NCBI GenBank assembly: GCA_016712445.1 | Contig: JADJRB010000001.1 | Span: forward strand, 1,612,001 to 1,676,000 | Source of the DNA: Acidobacteriota bacterium | GTDB taxonomy: Bacteria > Pseudomonadota > Alphaproteobacteria > Caulobacterales > Hyphomonadaceae | DNA length: 64,000 bases | Reading direction: 5' to 3' | Shown here: one piece after another, positions 34,654-44,085 of the stretch | How positions within the stretch are numbered: position 1 is the stretch's first letter | How the letters are laid out: each line of letters opens with the position of its first letter | Translations under genes and position numbers: made by a program | The notes under the pieces: model-generated | Databases searched by the model: none | The model's input: the letters and a program-made list of their open reading frames with translations, nothing else | Told to the model about the DNA's origin: nothing

Positions 34654-35124
34654 ATGCCCTCCCTGCGCACGCTCGCCTTCCAGGCCTGGTTCCGGGTCAG
34701 CCGCCCGATGACCCTCGGCGTGCGCGCGGCGGTCGAAAACGCCGATGGCCACGTCTTCATGGTCCGCCACACCTACATCAACGGCTGGTTCATGCCCGGC
34801 GGCGGCGTCGAGCATGGCGAGCCAGCGCTCGAAGCGCTGCGCCGGGAACTCGTCGAGGAAGGCGGCATCCAGCTGCTGCGTGATCCGGAGATCTTCGGCT
34901 TCTATTCGAACCATCACAGCTTCCGGAACGACCACGTCGTCCTCTACCGCGTGCCCTACGGTAGCTGGGAGCAAGTCGCGGCCACCAGCGCCGGGGAAAT
35001 TGCGGAGACGGCCTGGGTCGATCCGCACGCCTTGCCGGACGGCATCACGCGCGGCAATCGCCTGCGCTTTGGCGAAATATATCACGGCGCCCCGGTTTCG
35101 CCCTGGTGGGTGCCGAAGGACTGA
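34654..35124 (+). CDS. Nudix hydrolase
   Basis: 156 residues. The Nudix box GGVEHGEPALEALRRELVEE plus GGI fits G-x5-E-x7-REUxEExGU exactly. Substrate not predictable from this; a nucleoside-diphosphate derivative is usual. No signal peptide. Probably co-transcribed with serB. Confidence 0.93.
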   Translation: MPSLRTLAFQAWFRVSRPMTLGVRAAVENADGHVFMVRHTYINGWFMPGGGVEHGEPALEALRRELVEEGGIQLLRDPEIFGFYSNHHSFRNDHVVLYRVPYGSWEQVAATSAGEIAETAWVDPHALPDGITRGNRLRFGEIYHGAPVSPWWVPKD

Positions 35125-35130
35125 CCGCCG

Positions 35131-35889
35131 CTAGCCCTGAACGCCCACGACGTAGGATTTGCCGCTCACTGAAACAGCCGGCACCTTGCGGGTCGTCTCG
35201 AACGTCGTCCAGGCCGGCGCGATCTCGCGCCAGAAGGCTGCGTTCGGGTCGGTCGCATGCGTCTTCAGGTTCGCCTCGGTCATCGGGAAGGGGAAGATGT
35301 GGACGGGCACGGACGTCTGCCCGTTCTCGAAGGCAGCCTGCATCAGCGTCCAGATTTCCTCGATCACCGGATCGGTCATCGCGAAACAGCCGATCGAGAC
35401 GCAGCTGCCATGCACCATCAGGAAGCTTCCCGTCCGTCCATTGGCGCGGTCATACGCATTCGGGAAGCCGAGATTGAACGACAGGTGATAGCTGGACGAC
35501 GGGTTCATCTGGGTCGGCTGGATGGCATAGAATCCCTCCGGCGCCTGGCCGTCGCCCTCGCGCAGCTTGGGTCCTAGTCCGCCCGATACCGAACAGACCG
35601 GCCAGGTACGGAACGCTTCGTACTTTCCGTCCGTGCCCTGCACATAGGCCGTCAGCTGCGCCGGCGCTTTCGTCAGGCGCAGGTAGACCGGGCTGCCGAG
35701 GGCCAGGCCCTTCGCGGCGAGGTCGGCTTCGATCTGCGGTTTCGTGTCCGCATAGGCCCGCTCCGAGCGCAGCGTGGTCGGGACGGTACCCGCCTGCGCA
35801 AAGGCGAGCAGCGCGGGAAGCAAAAGGAAGGCCACCGCCGCCAGCAAGGGCGCAAGGATGTTCGGCTTCTTCTCCGGCAGGTGGCGCAT
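35131..35889 (-). CDS. L,D-transpeptidase family protein (YafK/YkuD type)
   Basis: 252 residues. N-terminal signal anchor (ILAPLLAAVAFLLLPALLAFA). The catalytic site is MVHGSCVSIGCFAM, the HxxxxSxGC signature with the nucleophilic cysteine, after a substrate-strand region (LRLTKAPAQLTAYV) and the EGFYAI strand. Such periplasmic enzymes make 3-3 crosslinks in peptidoglycan or cleave/attach protein from it; YafK-like members act as amidases on Braun-type lipoprotein links. Convergent with the Nudix gene. Confidence 0.92.
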   Translation of the reverse strand: MRHLPEKKPNILAPLLAAVAFLLLPALLAFAQAGTVPTTLRSERAYADTKPQIEADLAAKGLALGSPVYLRLTKAPAQLTAYVQGTDGKYEAFRTWPVCSVSGGLGPKLREGDGQAPEGFYAIQPTQMNPSSSYHLSFNLGFPNAYDRANGRTGSFLMVHGSCVSIGCFAMTDPVIEEIWTLMQAAFENGQTSVPVHIFPFPMTEANLKTHATDPNAAFWREIAPAWTTFETTRKVPAVSVSGKSYVVGVQG

Positions 35890-36124
35890 GGCTGAACTGT
35901 TCCGGGCAAATCATGGCGATGATCAGGCAAGACCGGGCCGGCCACGCGGCGCAGCTTAAATTTTCCGTATGCAAACTTTACCGTTTGTTGAGTGATCTGG
36001 GCGACACTCTTTCCGTGACGGCCCTCCACGTCACACCTGACATCAGGCGGAACGCACCCGTCTCCCTCCACGGTCCCCGGCGTTTCCGCCGTACGCCGGC
36101 ATCTCCCAGGGTGCCGGCGTCTGC

Positions 36125-36769
36125 TTATCCGGCGCGGCGCACGGCGCGTACATATCCGGCGGCCGTGTAGAGGGATAGCAGCGCCGCCAGCCATAGCAGG
36201 CCGACCAGCACACCCGCGAACCCGATCGCCGGCCAGCTCGCACGCGCGCCGCTTTCCACCACCAGAGTCGGGGCCAGCGCAAAGGGCAACATCAGGCCGG
36301 CAATCGCCAGCATCTCCACCGCTGTCTTCACCTTGGCAAGATGGCTCGGCGCCACCACCCCGGCCGCTTCGGGGCGCGTGCGAAGCCAGGTCATGAACAC
36401 GTCCCGCGCGATGATCAGGGCGGCGGGAACATAGACCAGCCAGGTCTTCAGCGTCATCGCCACGCCCAGCAGCGCCAGGCCCACCAGCAGCTTGTCGGCG
36501 ATCGGGTCCAACCAGACACCGAACCGGCTTTCCGCCTTGAACTGGCGCGCCGCCCAGCCATCCAGGAAATCCGTCAGCGCGCCGGACAGGAAGGCCAGCA
36601 GCGCAAACTGGTGCCAGAGCTGTTCCATCGTCGCCAGCCGCAGCGCCTCGTCGCCGCTCGCTTCGCCCAGCGCCGCGCCGGCTTCGGCGGCATTCAGCGC
36701 GCCATACAGGACCAGCACTGCGAATACGCAGCGCGAAATCGTCAGGGCATTCGGGATCCAGGCCAGCAT
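36125..36769 (-). CDS. pgsA: CDP-alcohol phosphatidyltransferase, likely phosphatidylglycerophosphate synthase
   Basis: 214 residues from the ATG at 36769 (MLAWIPNALTISR); the frame is open to 36808. The family motif D-x2-DG-x2-AR-x8-G-x3-D-x3-D is complete in DFLDGWAARQFKAESRFG and VWLDPIAD. About five hydrophobic segments. The start NALTISRCVFA and length favour PgsA, which makes PG-phosphate from CDP-diacylglycerol and glycerol-3-phosphate; other alcohols are possible. Same strand as the two TadG-like genes upstream. Confidence 0.85.
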   Translation of the reverse strand: MLAWIPNALTISRCVFAVLVLYGALNAAEAGAALGEASGDEALRLATMEQLWHQFALLAFLSGALTDFLDGWAARQFKAESRFGVWLDPIADKLLVGLALLGVAMTLKTWLVYVPAALIIARDVFMTWLRTRPEAAGVVAPSHLAKVKTAVEMLAIAGLMLPFALAPTLVVESGARASWPAIGFAGVLVGLLWLAALLSLYTAAGYVRAVRRAG

Positions 36770-36818
36770 CTGCCGACAGCCATAGCCAGCCCGGGGCACC
36801 GGCGGCAAGCGCCGGGCG

Positions 36819-38354
36819 TCAGTGTTTCAGGCGCAGGTCCGAGATCGACCGGGCAATCGTCCGGTAGACTTCGATCAGCTCGTCGCCGTTGTCGGCGCTG
36901 AAAGCGTGGCCGGGGGAGGTGGCGCAATATTCGAGGATGGTGCGCCCGTCGCCGGTGCGCTGCACGTTCGAGGGCACCTGAAAGCCCACCGTGAAGATCT
37001 GGATATTGCTCGGCAGCGATTTCATCTGGTCGCAAAGGTCCATCGACTGCTGGAACGAGCTGCGCGTCGCGGTCGGGTGCTGGATGTTGAAGTCACCGTC
37101 GGTCATCAGGATCATGAACTTCGAGGTACGCGTCGCACCATACTGCCGGGGGGCCGACTCCGAGGGCCAGATCGACGACCAGTTCGGCGACAGGAGATAC
37201 CAGCCCCAGGCAATGCCCAGGTGCCCCGCCGTGCCGCCTTCGGCGACCAGCGCGTTGACGTGCGCCTTCAGGGCGTCCTTGTCATCGGTCAGCGGCACCG
37301 GACCGCTCGGCTGGCAGAGGCCGTGGCGGCCTTCATACGCGCCGACGCCGTAGCCGGTCGCGCCGCTCGTCTCCACGTCCCGCCAGCCGTCATACTTGCT
37401 GGTCGAGCTCGCCGAGAAATTCCAGCGCGGATTGCCCGCGCCCAGCCAGCGCCCGGAGGTCGGCACCGCATCCGAGGCGGCATAGGCGCCAGTGCGCTCG
37501 TAAACGCAGCTGTCGGTGAGGCCCGTGTCCTCGAAGAAATAGCGCCGCGTGTTCCAGGTGTAGGACGAGGTGCGCCCGCAGGTGCCCCCGCTCGTGCAGG
37601 TGCCGCGCTGGTAATAGAAGAACCGCTTGCCGGTAGCGGAATCCGTCATCCGGCGGTCATTGTACGAATTGTAGTTGGCCAGCGCCGCCGAATTGGAACT
37701 GTCCGCGCTCATCAGCCGGCTGTCGGTCACGGCGTTGAGGTAGGGGCCCGCATTCAGCGAGTTGTTGTAGCTCGCAATCGCGATGCGCACCGAACCGTCG
37801 CGTTCGCGGTCATCGGGCAGCAGCTCGTCGAACGCGGCGGAGGCGGCCGTCTTCAGCTGCGGCAGGCGGTCATAGCTGTTCATCGAACCCGACACGTCGA
37901 AGATGAACGAGACATCGACCACGCCGATGCCATACGTCGAGGTCGCCTCGACCTTGAACGTCATTTCGTCGAAGCCCATCAGCTGGGTCAGGTAGGTTGG
38001 CTGCTCGCAGCGCACCGAGCCGGCAATGTCCTGGCTCTCCGCATCGAACGACACCGTCAGCGGCTCGCACGCCAGCCCGCCGCCCTGCTGGTCGAACATC
38101 GACTGCGCATAGCTCCGGACGTCGGCGCGCACGGCCTCCTCGTTCATCCCGCGCTGGCGCTGCAGGGCGCCGGCCAGCACGGCGGAGTCGACTGCCGCCT
38201 GCACCTTGGATTTCTGGCGCACCGTGTTCTGGGTATCCACCGCAATGCCGACGAGGGCCAGGATTGCAGGGATCAGGAACGCGGTCAGCATGGCAACGTT
38301 GCCGCGCCGGGAAGCGCCGAGGGCGCCGGTCAGGGTCTTGAGCTTCGTGTTCAT
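36819..38354 (-). CDS. TadG-like pilus-assembly protein with von Willebrand A domain (A)
   Basis: 511 residues. N-terminal TadE/TadG-like pseudo-prepilin segment (RRGNVAMLTAFLIPAILALV, then GIAVDTQN) followed by a vWA domain with a full MIDAS: DVSGSMNS, a threonine in EGGTAGHLGIAWGW and FMILMTDGDFN. A long Ser/Tyr/Cys-rich loop is inserted in the vWA domain. TadG proteins sit in the envelope and are needed for Flp pili in some species, but no other tad genes are in the window. Paralogue of the next gene upstream, 33 bp away. Confidence 0.86.
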   Translation of the reverse strand: MNTKLKTLTGALGASRRGNVAMLTAFLIPAILALVGIAVDTQNTVRQKSKVQAAVDSAVLAGALQRQRGMNEEAVRADVRSYAQSMFDQQGGGLACEPLTVSFDAESQDIAGSVRCEQPTYLTQLMGFDEMTFKVEATSTYGIGVVDVSFIFDVSGSMNSYDRLPQLKTAASAAFDELLPDDRERDGSVRIAIASYNNSLNAGPYLNAVTDSRLMSADSSNSAALANYNSYNDRRMTDSATGKRFFYYQRGTCTSGGTCGRTSSYTWNTRRYFFEDTGLTDSCVYERTGAYAASDAVPTSGRWLGAGNPRWNFSASSTSKYDGWRDVETSGATGYGVGAYEGRHGLCQPSGPVPLTDDKDALKAHVNALVAEGGTAGHLGIAWGWYLLSPNWSSIWPSESAPRQYGATRTSKFMILMTDGDFNIQHPTATRSSFQQSMDLCDQMKSLPSNIQIFTVGFQVPSNVQRTGDGRTILEYCATSPGHAFSADNGDELIEVYRTIARSISDLRLKH

Positions 38355-38387
38355 GACGGGCCTTCTGACGCCGTATGCGAACCGGCT

Positions 38388-40208
38388 TTAATGGACGAGG
38401 CGGACTTCGTTGATGGACCGGCCGATCTGCTGGAACACGGAGACGAGTTCGGCGGAGCCGGTCGCGAAGTAGGCATACTGGGCGCTCGAGGCGCACGAGG
38501 TCAGCGCGTCACGCAGCGTCTGGCTCGGCACTTCAAAGCCGACCGTGTAGACCGTGATCCCGGAATCTTTCATCGCCGTGCAATACTCCTGCGCCTGCGA
38601 GAAGGAGTTGCCGTTCTCCGAGTTGCAGTTGATCTGGTCCTGCGTCGAACCGGAGCCGGACGTCGAGGTCCGGGACAGCACGCCCTGGCAGAACGACGAG
38701 TTGAAGTCACCGTCGGTCATGAACACGGCGAACTTGTGCAGCTTCGGACGGCCATAGGTTGCCGGTTGGCTGCTCGCCGGGAAGATCGCGCCGAAGTTCG
38801 GCGACAGTGTGTAGAAGCCCCAGGCCGCGCCGAGGTGGCCGGCCGTCGATCCGCCGATGGACAGATCATCGACCGCATCCTTCAGCGCAGTCTTGTCGCT
38901 GGTCAGCGGCACGATCTCGTTGGTTGGGCAGTCGTTCGCCGTGGACGTATAGCCGAGCCCGACATACGCCGTCGAAGCGGCGGCATCCGTGTACGCCTCG
39001 GTGCCGGTCCGCTCGGTCGCGCATGTGCTGATCTCGTGCACGCGCTGCGAGCCGTTATAGGCGTTGTTGAAGCGGAAATACTGGCACCCGGCGACGGTGC
39101 AATAGCCCGTGCCGCTGTTGGTGTAGGCCGAATAGTTGCCGCCGGCCGAGCCTTCCAGCACGTAGGAGTTGGCGGTCACATTGTGAACCTGCCAGGTTGC
39201 GTTCGTGCCGGTATTGATTTCCGTCATGCCGTTGACGCTCTTGATCACGACATGGTCGTTGTTCGACAGTCCGTGGCCATTCGAAGTCACCGTGACCTCA
39301 CAGTCCGCGTTGACGCATTTCTGGACTGTGCCGCTGCTCGTATAGGTCGAATAGCTCGTGCTTTTGATGCCCGAAAGCTGGAACGTGTTGGTCGTAGCGC
39401 CGGCGACGGTGAACGACTTGTCGTTCACTTGTTTCATGCCTTTGACGCCAGTGATCCAGACCGTGTCACCATTGCTGAAGCCATGTCCGTTGGATGTGAC
39501 AACCGCAGGGTTCGCCTTGGTGATGCCGGAAATATTCTTAGCCGAACCGGACTTCCAGACCGCGTTGGTGATGCTCTTGCCCGACGTGACCGGGCCGCGC
39601 ACCGTCGCGGCATACGAGCCGACGTTCACGGCCACGGAGTAGGGCACCATCGATGCCTTGGAATAGTACGGGGTCTGAACATCATCGACGACGATGTCGA
39701 CGAGGTCTTTCGAGGCTTGTTTCAGCGCCGTGATCCGGCTGCCAGACATCGAGCCCGTGATGTCGAGGATCATCGCGACTTCGATATCCGAGCCGCCTTC
39801 CAGCGCGTCGGAGCGCACCGTGACCGCCACTTCATCGCGTCCGGTGATCTTGGCGATCGTCGTGTTGACGGAGATATGGGTGACCAGCGAAATGCGGCCC
39901 TCGGAATCCATCGCGAATTCGTAGGTGACATCGCGGCCGAGGTCCTCCGACAGGGCGTCAAGGTGCGCGTCGACCACGGCGCGGCGCTGGTCTTCGGTCA
40001 TAAAGGCATCGTGCGCCGCCGCCAGCGCGGCCGCATCGGTCGCCTGTTGGAGCTTCTGCTTCTCGACGATCACCCGCGAGAAGTCGATGGCAAAGCCCAC
40101 GACCGGGAAGATCACGAGACAGGCCAGCGCGAACAGCATCGCGACGTTGCCCGAATCGCTGCGGACAAGCCCGCGCGAACGCTCTTTGATTGATACCAGC
40201 CAGCCCAT
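38388..40208 (-). CDS. TadG-like von Willebrand A protein with two FCCH-like repeats inserted (B)
   Basis: 606 residues. N-terminal SGNVAMLFALACLVIFPVVG membrane segment, MIDAS residues in AMILDITGSMSGS and VFMTDGDFNSS, and the same GGSTAGHLGAAWGFYTLSPN turn as its paralogue. Between them (about residues 225-370) lie two tandem beta repeats: VTSNGHGFSNGDTVWITG with GTTNTFQLSGI-like end, and VTSNGHGLSNNDHVVIKS with SYVLEGSA-like end. This pattern is familiar from phage tail and E1-FCCH-type domains. The insert DNA (about 39100-39550) is less GC-rich than the rest. Probably an envelope or pilus-associated binding protein. Confidence 0.84.
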   Translation of the reverse strand: MGWLVSIKERSRGLVRSDSGNVAMLFALACLVIFPVVGFAIDFSRVIVEKQKLQQATDAAALAAAHDAFMTEDQRRAVVDAHLDALSEDLGRDVTYEFAMDSEGRISLVTHISVNTTIAKITGRDEVAVTVRSDALEGGSDIEVAMILDITGSMSGSRITALKQASKDLVDIVVDDVQTPYYSKASMVPYSVAVNVGSYAATVRGPVTSGKSITNAVWKSGSAKNISGITKANPAVVTSNGHGFSNGDTVWITGVKGMKQVNDKSFTVAGATTNTFQLSGIKSTSYSTYTSSGTVQKCVNADCEVTVTSNGHGLSNNDHVVIKSVNGMTEINTGTNATWQVHNVTANSYVLEGSAGGNYSAYTNSGTGYCTVAGCQYFRFNNAYNGSQRVHEISTCATERTGTEAYTDAAASTAYVGLGYTSTANDCPTNEIVPLTSDKTALKDAVDDLSIGGSTAGHLGAAWGFYTLSPNFGAIFPASSQPATYGRPKLHKFAVFMTDGDFNSSFCQGVLSRTSTSGSGSTQDQINCNSENGNSFSQAQEYCTAMKDSGITVYTVGFEVPSQTLRDALTSCASSAQYAYFATGSAELVSVFQQIGRSINEVRLVH

Positions 40209-40330
40209 AGCCCATGCGTCCTTTTGGCGGAATCCCGCGCAATACGATGGCTGTGTGTATCAGGTCTGGCTTGCGGGACGGTTTCCGCATTGCGCCGAAT
40301 TGTAACTGGCGCGGCAGGGTCTGGTTAACC

Positions 40331-40346
40331 TATAATTTCGCGATTC
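40331..40346 (+). promoter_or_regulatory. Candidate thyA -10 box and GANTC site
   Basis: TATAAT at 40331-40336 is a consensus -10, 34 bp before the thyA ATG, though no good -35 stands 16-18 bp upstream. GATTC at 40342-40346 is a CcrM methylation site (GANTC), as often found in cell-cycle-controlled promoters of this group. Confidence 0.4.
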
Positions 40347-40369
40347 GCCCCCCTCGCGAGGAAACGGGA

Positions 40370-41164
40370 ATGCAGCAGTATCACGCCCTCCTGCAGGACA
40401 TACTACAGAACGGCCACGAGCGCGGCGACCGTACCGGCGTCGGCACGCGCGGCGTTTTCGGCCGCCAGCTGCGCTTCGACCTCGCCGAAGGGTTTCCGCT
40501 GCTGACCACCAAGCGCCTGCACATTCGCTCTATTATCATCGAGCTGCTTTGGTTCCTTCGCGGCGAAACAAATATTGCCTGGCTCAAGGAAAACGGCGTC
40601 TCCATCTGGGATGATTGGGCCGATGCCAATGGCGATCTGGGCCCGGTTTACGGCAAGCAATGGCGCAGCTGGGCCGCCCCGGACGGGCGCACGATCGACC
40701 AGATCCAGTGGGTGCTGGATGAGATCCGCACCAACCCCAATTCCCGCCGCCTGATCGTCTCGGCCTGGAACCCGGCAGACGTCAACGACATGGCCCTGCC
40801 GCCTTGCCACTGCCTGTTCCAGTTCAACGTCGCGGACGGCAAGCTCAACTGCCAGCTCTACCAGCGCTCGGCGGATGTTTTCCTGGGCGTGCCGTTCAAC
40901 ATCGCCTCCTATGCACTGCTCACCCACATGATGGCCCGCGCCACCGGCCTGCAGCCCGGCGAGTTCGTGCACACCTTTGGCGATACGCACCTCTACCTTA
41001 ACCATCTCGAACAGGCCGAGCTGCAGCTCACCCGCGAGCCGCGCGCGCTGCCCACGCTCTGGATGAACCCGGACAAGACCGACCTCTTCGGCTGGACCTA
41101 CGAGGACTTCCGGATCGACAATTACAATCCGCATCCGCACATCAAGGCGGCCGTCGCGGTCTGA
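40370..41164 (+). CDS. thyA: Thymidylate synthase
   Basis: 264 residues from the ATG at 40370, identical in length to E. coli ThyA; the open frame back to 40214 overlaps the divergent TadG region. Catalytic cysteine in ALPPCHCLFQF; RSADVFLGVPFNIASYALL and the folate/nucleotide site LRGETNIAWLKENGVSIWD are standard. Methylates dUMP to dTMP with methylene-tetrahydrofolate, producing dihydrofolate that the DHFR encoded 2.3 kb downstream recycles. Confidence 0.98.
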   Translation: MQQYHALLQDILQNGHERGDRTGVGTRGVFGRQLRFDLAEGFPLLTTKRLHIRSIIIELLWFLRGETNIAWLKENGVSIWDDWADANGDLGPVYGKQWRSWAAPDGRTIDQIQWVLDEIRTNPNSRRLIVSAWNPADVNDMALPPCHCLFQFNVADGKLNCQLYQRSADVFLGVPFNIASYALLTHMMARATGLQPGEFVHTFGDTHLYLNHLEQAELQLTREPRALPTLWMNPDKTDLFGWTYEDFRIDNYNPHPHIKAAVAV

Positions 41165-41167
41165 GGC

Positions 41168-41740
41168 CTATTTGCCTGCCAGTTCGCAATGCACCATGCC
41201 GCCGGTCTCCACCGCCAGCGACAGGTAGTCGTCGAACTCGCTGCACGTGATCAACGCCTGCGCCGCATAGGCCCGCACCGGGAACACCATCACCTTGACG
41301 CGCGCATCGCCGCGCACTTCGCGCTCGACCCGCGCGGCGTCGACCTGCCCCTTCATGGTCAGCGAACGGGCACCGGGATCGATCGTCTCCACCTCGCCGC
41401 CGAGCCAGACGCCGAGCTGCGGATCGAGGCCCGGCGCCGACGGGTCCAGCGGCGCGCCATAATAGTCGGCCGACACGCCCAGCGACGCGCCGGTCTCGCG
41501 CAGCTTGGCCAGCGCCGCGTCGCTGAACGTGATGTCCACCCGGAAAGGCAGGCTGACGATCCGGCTTTCAAGCCGCGTCTCTGAAGGCGTGCCGGTCGCC
41601 CGCGCCCGCGCCGGCGTCTCGCTCGCCGCCTCGCGCGCCGGGGCCGCCGTGTCGGTCTCGGCGCTCGAAGGCAGCGTGCCGCAGCCGCCAAGCAGCGCAG
41701 CAGCAAGTGTGGCCAGGGCAAGGTCGCGCACGGTCTTCAT
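41168..41740 (-). CDS. Unknown lipoprotein
   Basis: 190 residues from the ATG at 41740. Signal peptide with a lipobox LLGGC (Cys at about 20), then a low-complexity Ala/Thr/Glu linker and a soluble domain with PFRVDITFSDAALAKLRETG and GVWLGGEVETIDPGARSLTM. I recognise no family. Convergent with thyA by 3 bp and divergent from aqpZ. Confidence 0.78.
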   Translation of the reverse strand: MKTVRDLALATLAAALLGGCGTLPSSAETDTAAPAREAASETPARARATGTPSETRLESRIVSLPFRVDITFSDAALAKLRETGASLGVSADYYGAPLDPSAPGLDPQLGVWLGGEVETIDPGARSLTMKGQVDAARVEREVRGDARVKVMVFPVRAYAAQALITCSEFDDYLSLAVETGGMVHCELAGK

Positions 41741-41903
41741 ACGGTCAGTCTCCAGCGGTGTGTCTTCGCCTGCCTTGTGTTGCCGCAATGGGCCCGGATG
41801 GCAAGATTTGGAACTGCTTGCCGGGCGTCCCGAAGCCGGACATGCTGAACCGCCGAGCCGATCGCGGCCGGCGTGCCCCTCGGGGTGTGCAAGGGAGGAA
41901 GTC

Positions 41904-42584
41904 ATGAAAGTCTTTATCGCCGAGCTCATCGGCACGTTTGCGCTCGTGTTGCTGGGGTGCGGATCGGCCGTGCTCGCAGGCGACCAGGTCGGCCAGCTGG
42001 GCATCGCCTTCGCGTTCGGTCTCGCCATCGTCGCCATGGCCTATGGCATCGGCCCGGTCTCGGGTTGCCACGTCAACCCGGCCGTCAGCTTCGGCGCCTT
42101 CGTCGCCGGCCGCCTGCCAATGAATGCCATGTTCCAGTACTGGGCCGCGCAGTTCATCGGCGCGGCGCTCGGCGCCGGCGTGCTCTACCTGATCGCCAGC
42201 GGCAATGCCGGCTACACGCTCGACGGCACCGGCCTCGGCGCCAATGGCTGGGGCCCCGGCTATCTCGGCGAATACAATCTCACCGCCGCCCTCGTGTTCG
42301 AAGTCGTCGCGACCTTCCTGTTCCTGGTGGTGATCCTCGGCTCCACCCAGAAGTCCGCTCCCGGAATGGTTGCCGGCCTCGCGATCGGCCTGACCCTCAC
42401 GGTCATCCACATCGTCGGCATCCAGGTCACCGGCGTCTCGGTCAACCCCGCCCGCAGCTTCGGTCCGGCCGTGATCGTCGGCGGACAGGCGCTCAGCCAG
42501 CTCTGGTTGTTCCTGATTGCCCCGCTGATCGGCGCCGCCATTGCAGGCTACCTGTTCAGGCAGAAACTGCTCGAAACCGAATAG
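41904..42584 (+). CDS. aqpZ: Aquaporin Z
   Basis: 226 residues from the ATG at 41904 (GGAGGAAGTC upstream); the longer frame overlaps the lipoprotein gene. Six transmembrane helices and both NPA loops: CHVNPAVSFGAF and GVSVNPARSFGPA. The start MKVFIAELIGTFALVLLGCGSAVLAG is AqpZ-like (core AELIGTFALVLLGCG). Passes water across the inner membrane. Confidence 0.96.
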   Translation: MKVFIAELIGTFALVLLGCGSAVLAGDQVGQLGIAFAFGLAIVAMAYGIGPVSGCHVNPAVSFGAFVAGRLPMNAMFQYWAAQFIGAALGAGVLYLIASGNAGYTLDGTGLGANGWGPGYLGEYNLTAALVFEVVATFLFLVVILGSTQKSAPGMVAGLAIGLTLTVIHIVGIQVTGVSVNPARSFGPAVIVGGQALSQLWLFLIAPLIGAAIAGYLFRQKLLETE

Positions 42585-42591
42585 CCCCCAC

Positions 42592-42617
42592 CCGGCCCTC
42601 TCCCGCCCGGCGGGGGA
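42592..42617. repeat. REP-like intergenic palindrome (copy 2)
   Basis: CCCTCTCCCGC-CCG-GCGGGGGAGGG forms an almost perfect stem between the converging aqpZ and transporter genes. It shares the CTCCCGC core with the palindromes at 8946 and 45006. Confidence 0.6.
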
Positions 42618-42638
42618 GGGACCCGGCCTTCGACGCGC

Positions 42639-43310
42639 CTATGCCTCGTGCGGGTTCGTCAGTCCGGCCTCCTCGCGCCGGCGGATGATGTACGACACGA
42701 TCACCGCGCCCACCATCTTGCCGATCACGAACACGATCCAGTTCCAGATGTGCAGCGAGTTGCCGGGCTCCAGCCCCAGTTCCATCTGCTTGGCGAGGTC
42801 CGCGCCGTACAGGAACACCGTCGTGTCCACCGGCGCCGCCAACGCGCTCGACAGCAGGATGCGCGTCGACAGCCGGTATTTCGAGAAGGTGAAGAGCAGC
42901 CAGTCGACCCCTTCCGAAATCGCGAAGGCAATCCCGCTCGCAAGCGCGATCACCGGCCAGGCATAGAAGAACGACCAGGCCACCGCGATCCCCATCAGGA
43001 TCAGCACCCTGTGGCCCATCTCCCGCTGCACGAAATCGCGGATCACGAACACCATGCCGGTCACGATCGTCATCGGGTGCAGCGACACGCCATGCGAGAA
43101 CATCGCGTTCACGCCGGGGTCCAGCACCTTGAATTCCGGGATCACCCCGAAGCTCCAGTTGAGGAACGGGATCAGCACCACATACAGCAGCGCCCAGGCC
43201 CGGCCCTGCAGCAGCCAGATCGCTGCTATTGTCAGCCCGAGTGCCACAAGCGCCGGAATCAGCAGCGCCGCATGGCCATTCGTCAGGATCGACGCGAGGT
43301 CGAAAGTCAT
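42639..43310 (-). CDS. VUT-family membrane protein, probable queuosine precursor transporter
   Basis: 223 residues, about six transmembrane segments. The family core reads FVIRDFVQREMGHRVLILMG, IALASGIAFAISEGVDWLLF and TFSKYRLSTRILLSSALAAPVDTTVFL (quoted in pieces). VUT/YhhQ proteins import preQ0/preQ1 for queuosine; this member is close enough to the family to suggest vitamin-precursor uptake but the cargo is not proven. Divergent from folA. Confidence 0.8.
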   Translation of the reverse strand: MTFDLASILTNGHAALLIPALVALGLTIAAIWLLQGRAWALLYVVLIPFLNWSFGVIPEFKVLDPGVNAMFSHGVSLHPMTIVTGMVFVIRDFVQREMGHRVLILMGIAVAWSFFYAWPVIALASGIAFAISEGVDWLLFTFSKYRLSTRILLSSALAAPVDTTVFLYGADLAKQMELGLEPGNSLHIWNWIVFVIGKMVGAVIVSYIIRRREEAGLTNPHEA

Positions 43311-43472
43311 GCCCCTTACCCCGCCGTCTTCGCAAACGCAGCAAAAGCTGCGTTATCGTGTTGCTCCGGCCTTGCGAGCGGGCGCATGACGCCACACCTC
43401 GCACCCAGATAGTTAACAGCGCCCGCATCGGCAGCCCGATTTGCCGTCCCGAGGCCGCAGGAAGTCCCGCCC

Positions 43473-44003
43473 ATGACCGAACCCATCCGCCTAAGCCTCA
43501 TCGTCGCCCAAGCCCGAAATAGAGTGATCGGGGTAGCAGGGCAATTGCCATGGCGCCTCAAAGACGACCTTGCCCATTTCAAGCGCACGACGATGGGCGC
43601 GCCGGTCATCATGGGCCGCAAGACCTGGGAAAGCCTGCCGAAACGTCCGCTGCCGGGCCGCCCGAATATCGTCATCAGCCGCGACTGGAACTACGACGCG
43701 GCCGAAGCGCGCGTCTATTCGAGCGTCGCCCCCGCCATCAATGCCGCCAAGGCGATGGCCCTGCGCGCCGGTCAGACCGAAGTCTTCGTAATCGGCGGCG
43801 CGGCGATCTACGAAGCCGCCCTGCCGCTCGCGGACCGCATCTACCTGACCGAAGTCGACGCCGCGCCAGAGGGTGACGCCTTCTTCCCGGAGATCGGACA
43901 GGCGCTCTGGTCCACCCGGTCGCAAACCCGCTTCGAGGTGGGCGACGGCAATGACCACGCCTTCACCATCAAGGTGCTCGACCGCGTGACCGCGCCCGCC
44001 TGA
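43473..44003 (+). CDS. folA: Dihydrofolate reductase
   Basis: 176 residues. Signature VIGVAGQLPWRLKDDLAHFK with the substrate-binding Asp, MGRKTWESLP, and the NADPH residues in VIGGAAIYEAALPLADRIYLTEVDA (core VIGGAAIYEA). Reduces dihydrofolate to tetrahydrofolate. Usually found beside thyA; here separated by the lipoprotein, aqpZ and the VUT transporter. Confidence 0.97.
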   Translation: MTEPIRLSLIVAQARNRVIGVAGQLPWRLKDDLAHFKRTTMGAPVIMGRKTWESLPKRPLPGRPNIVISRDWNYDAAEARVYSSVAPAINAAKAMALRAGQTEVFVIGGAAIYEAALPLADRIYLTEVDAAPEGDAFFPEIGQALWSTRSQTRFEVGDGNDHAFTIKVLDRVTAPA

Positions 44004-44085
44004 ACTTTGGCCTGACCCGGCGGGAGCGGTGGACGCTCCCCCCTGTCAGGCGTAGCCTCCCGGCAAAATCTCCGGGAGGAATGTC

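Noticed and set aside
36822..40193. 1123-codon ORF opposite the two TadG genes
   Set aside because: Antisense frame with low-complexity Arg/Val/Gly composition; both TadG proteins show intact MIDAS motifs on the other strand.
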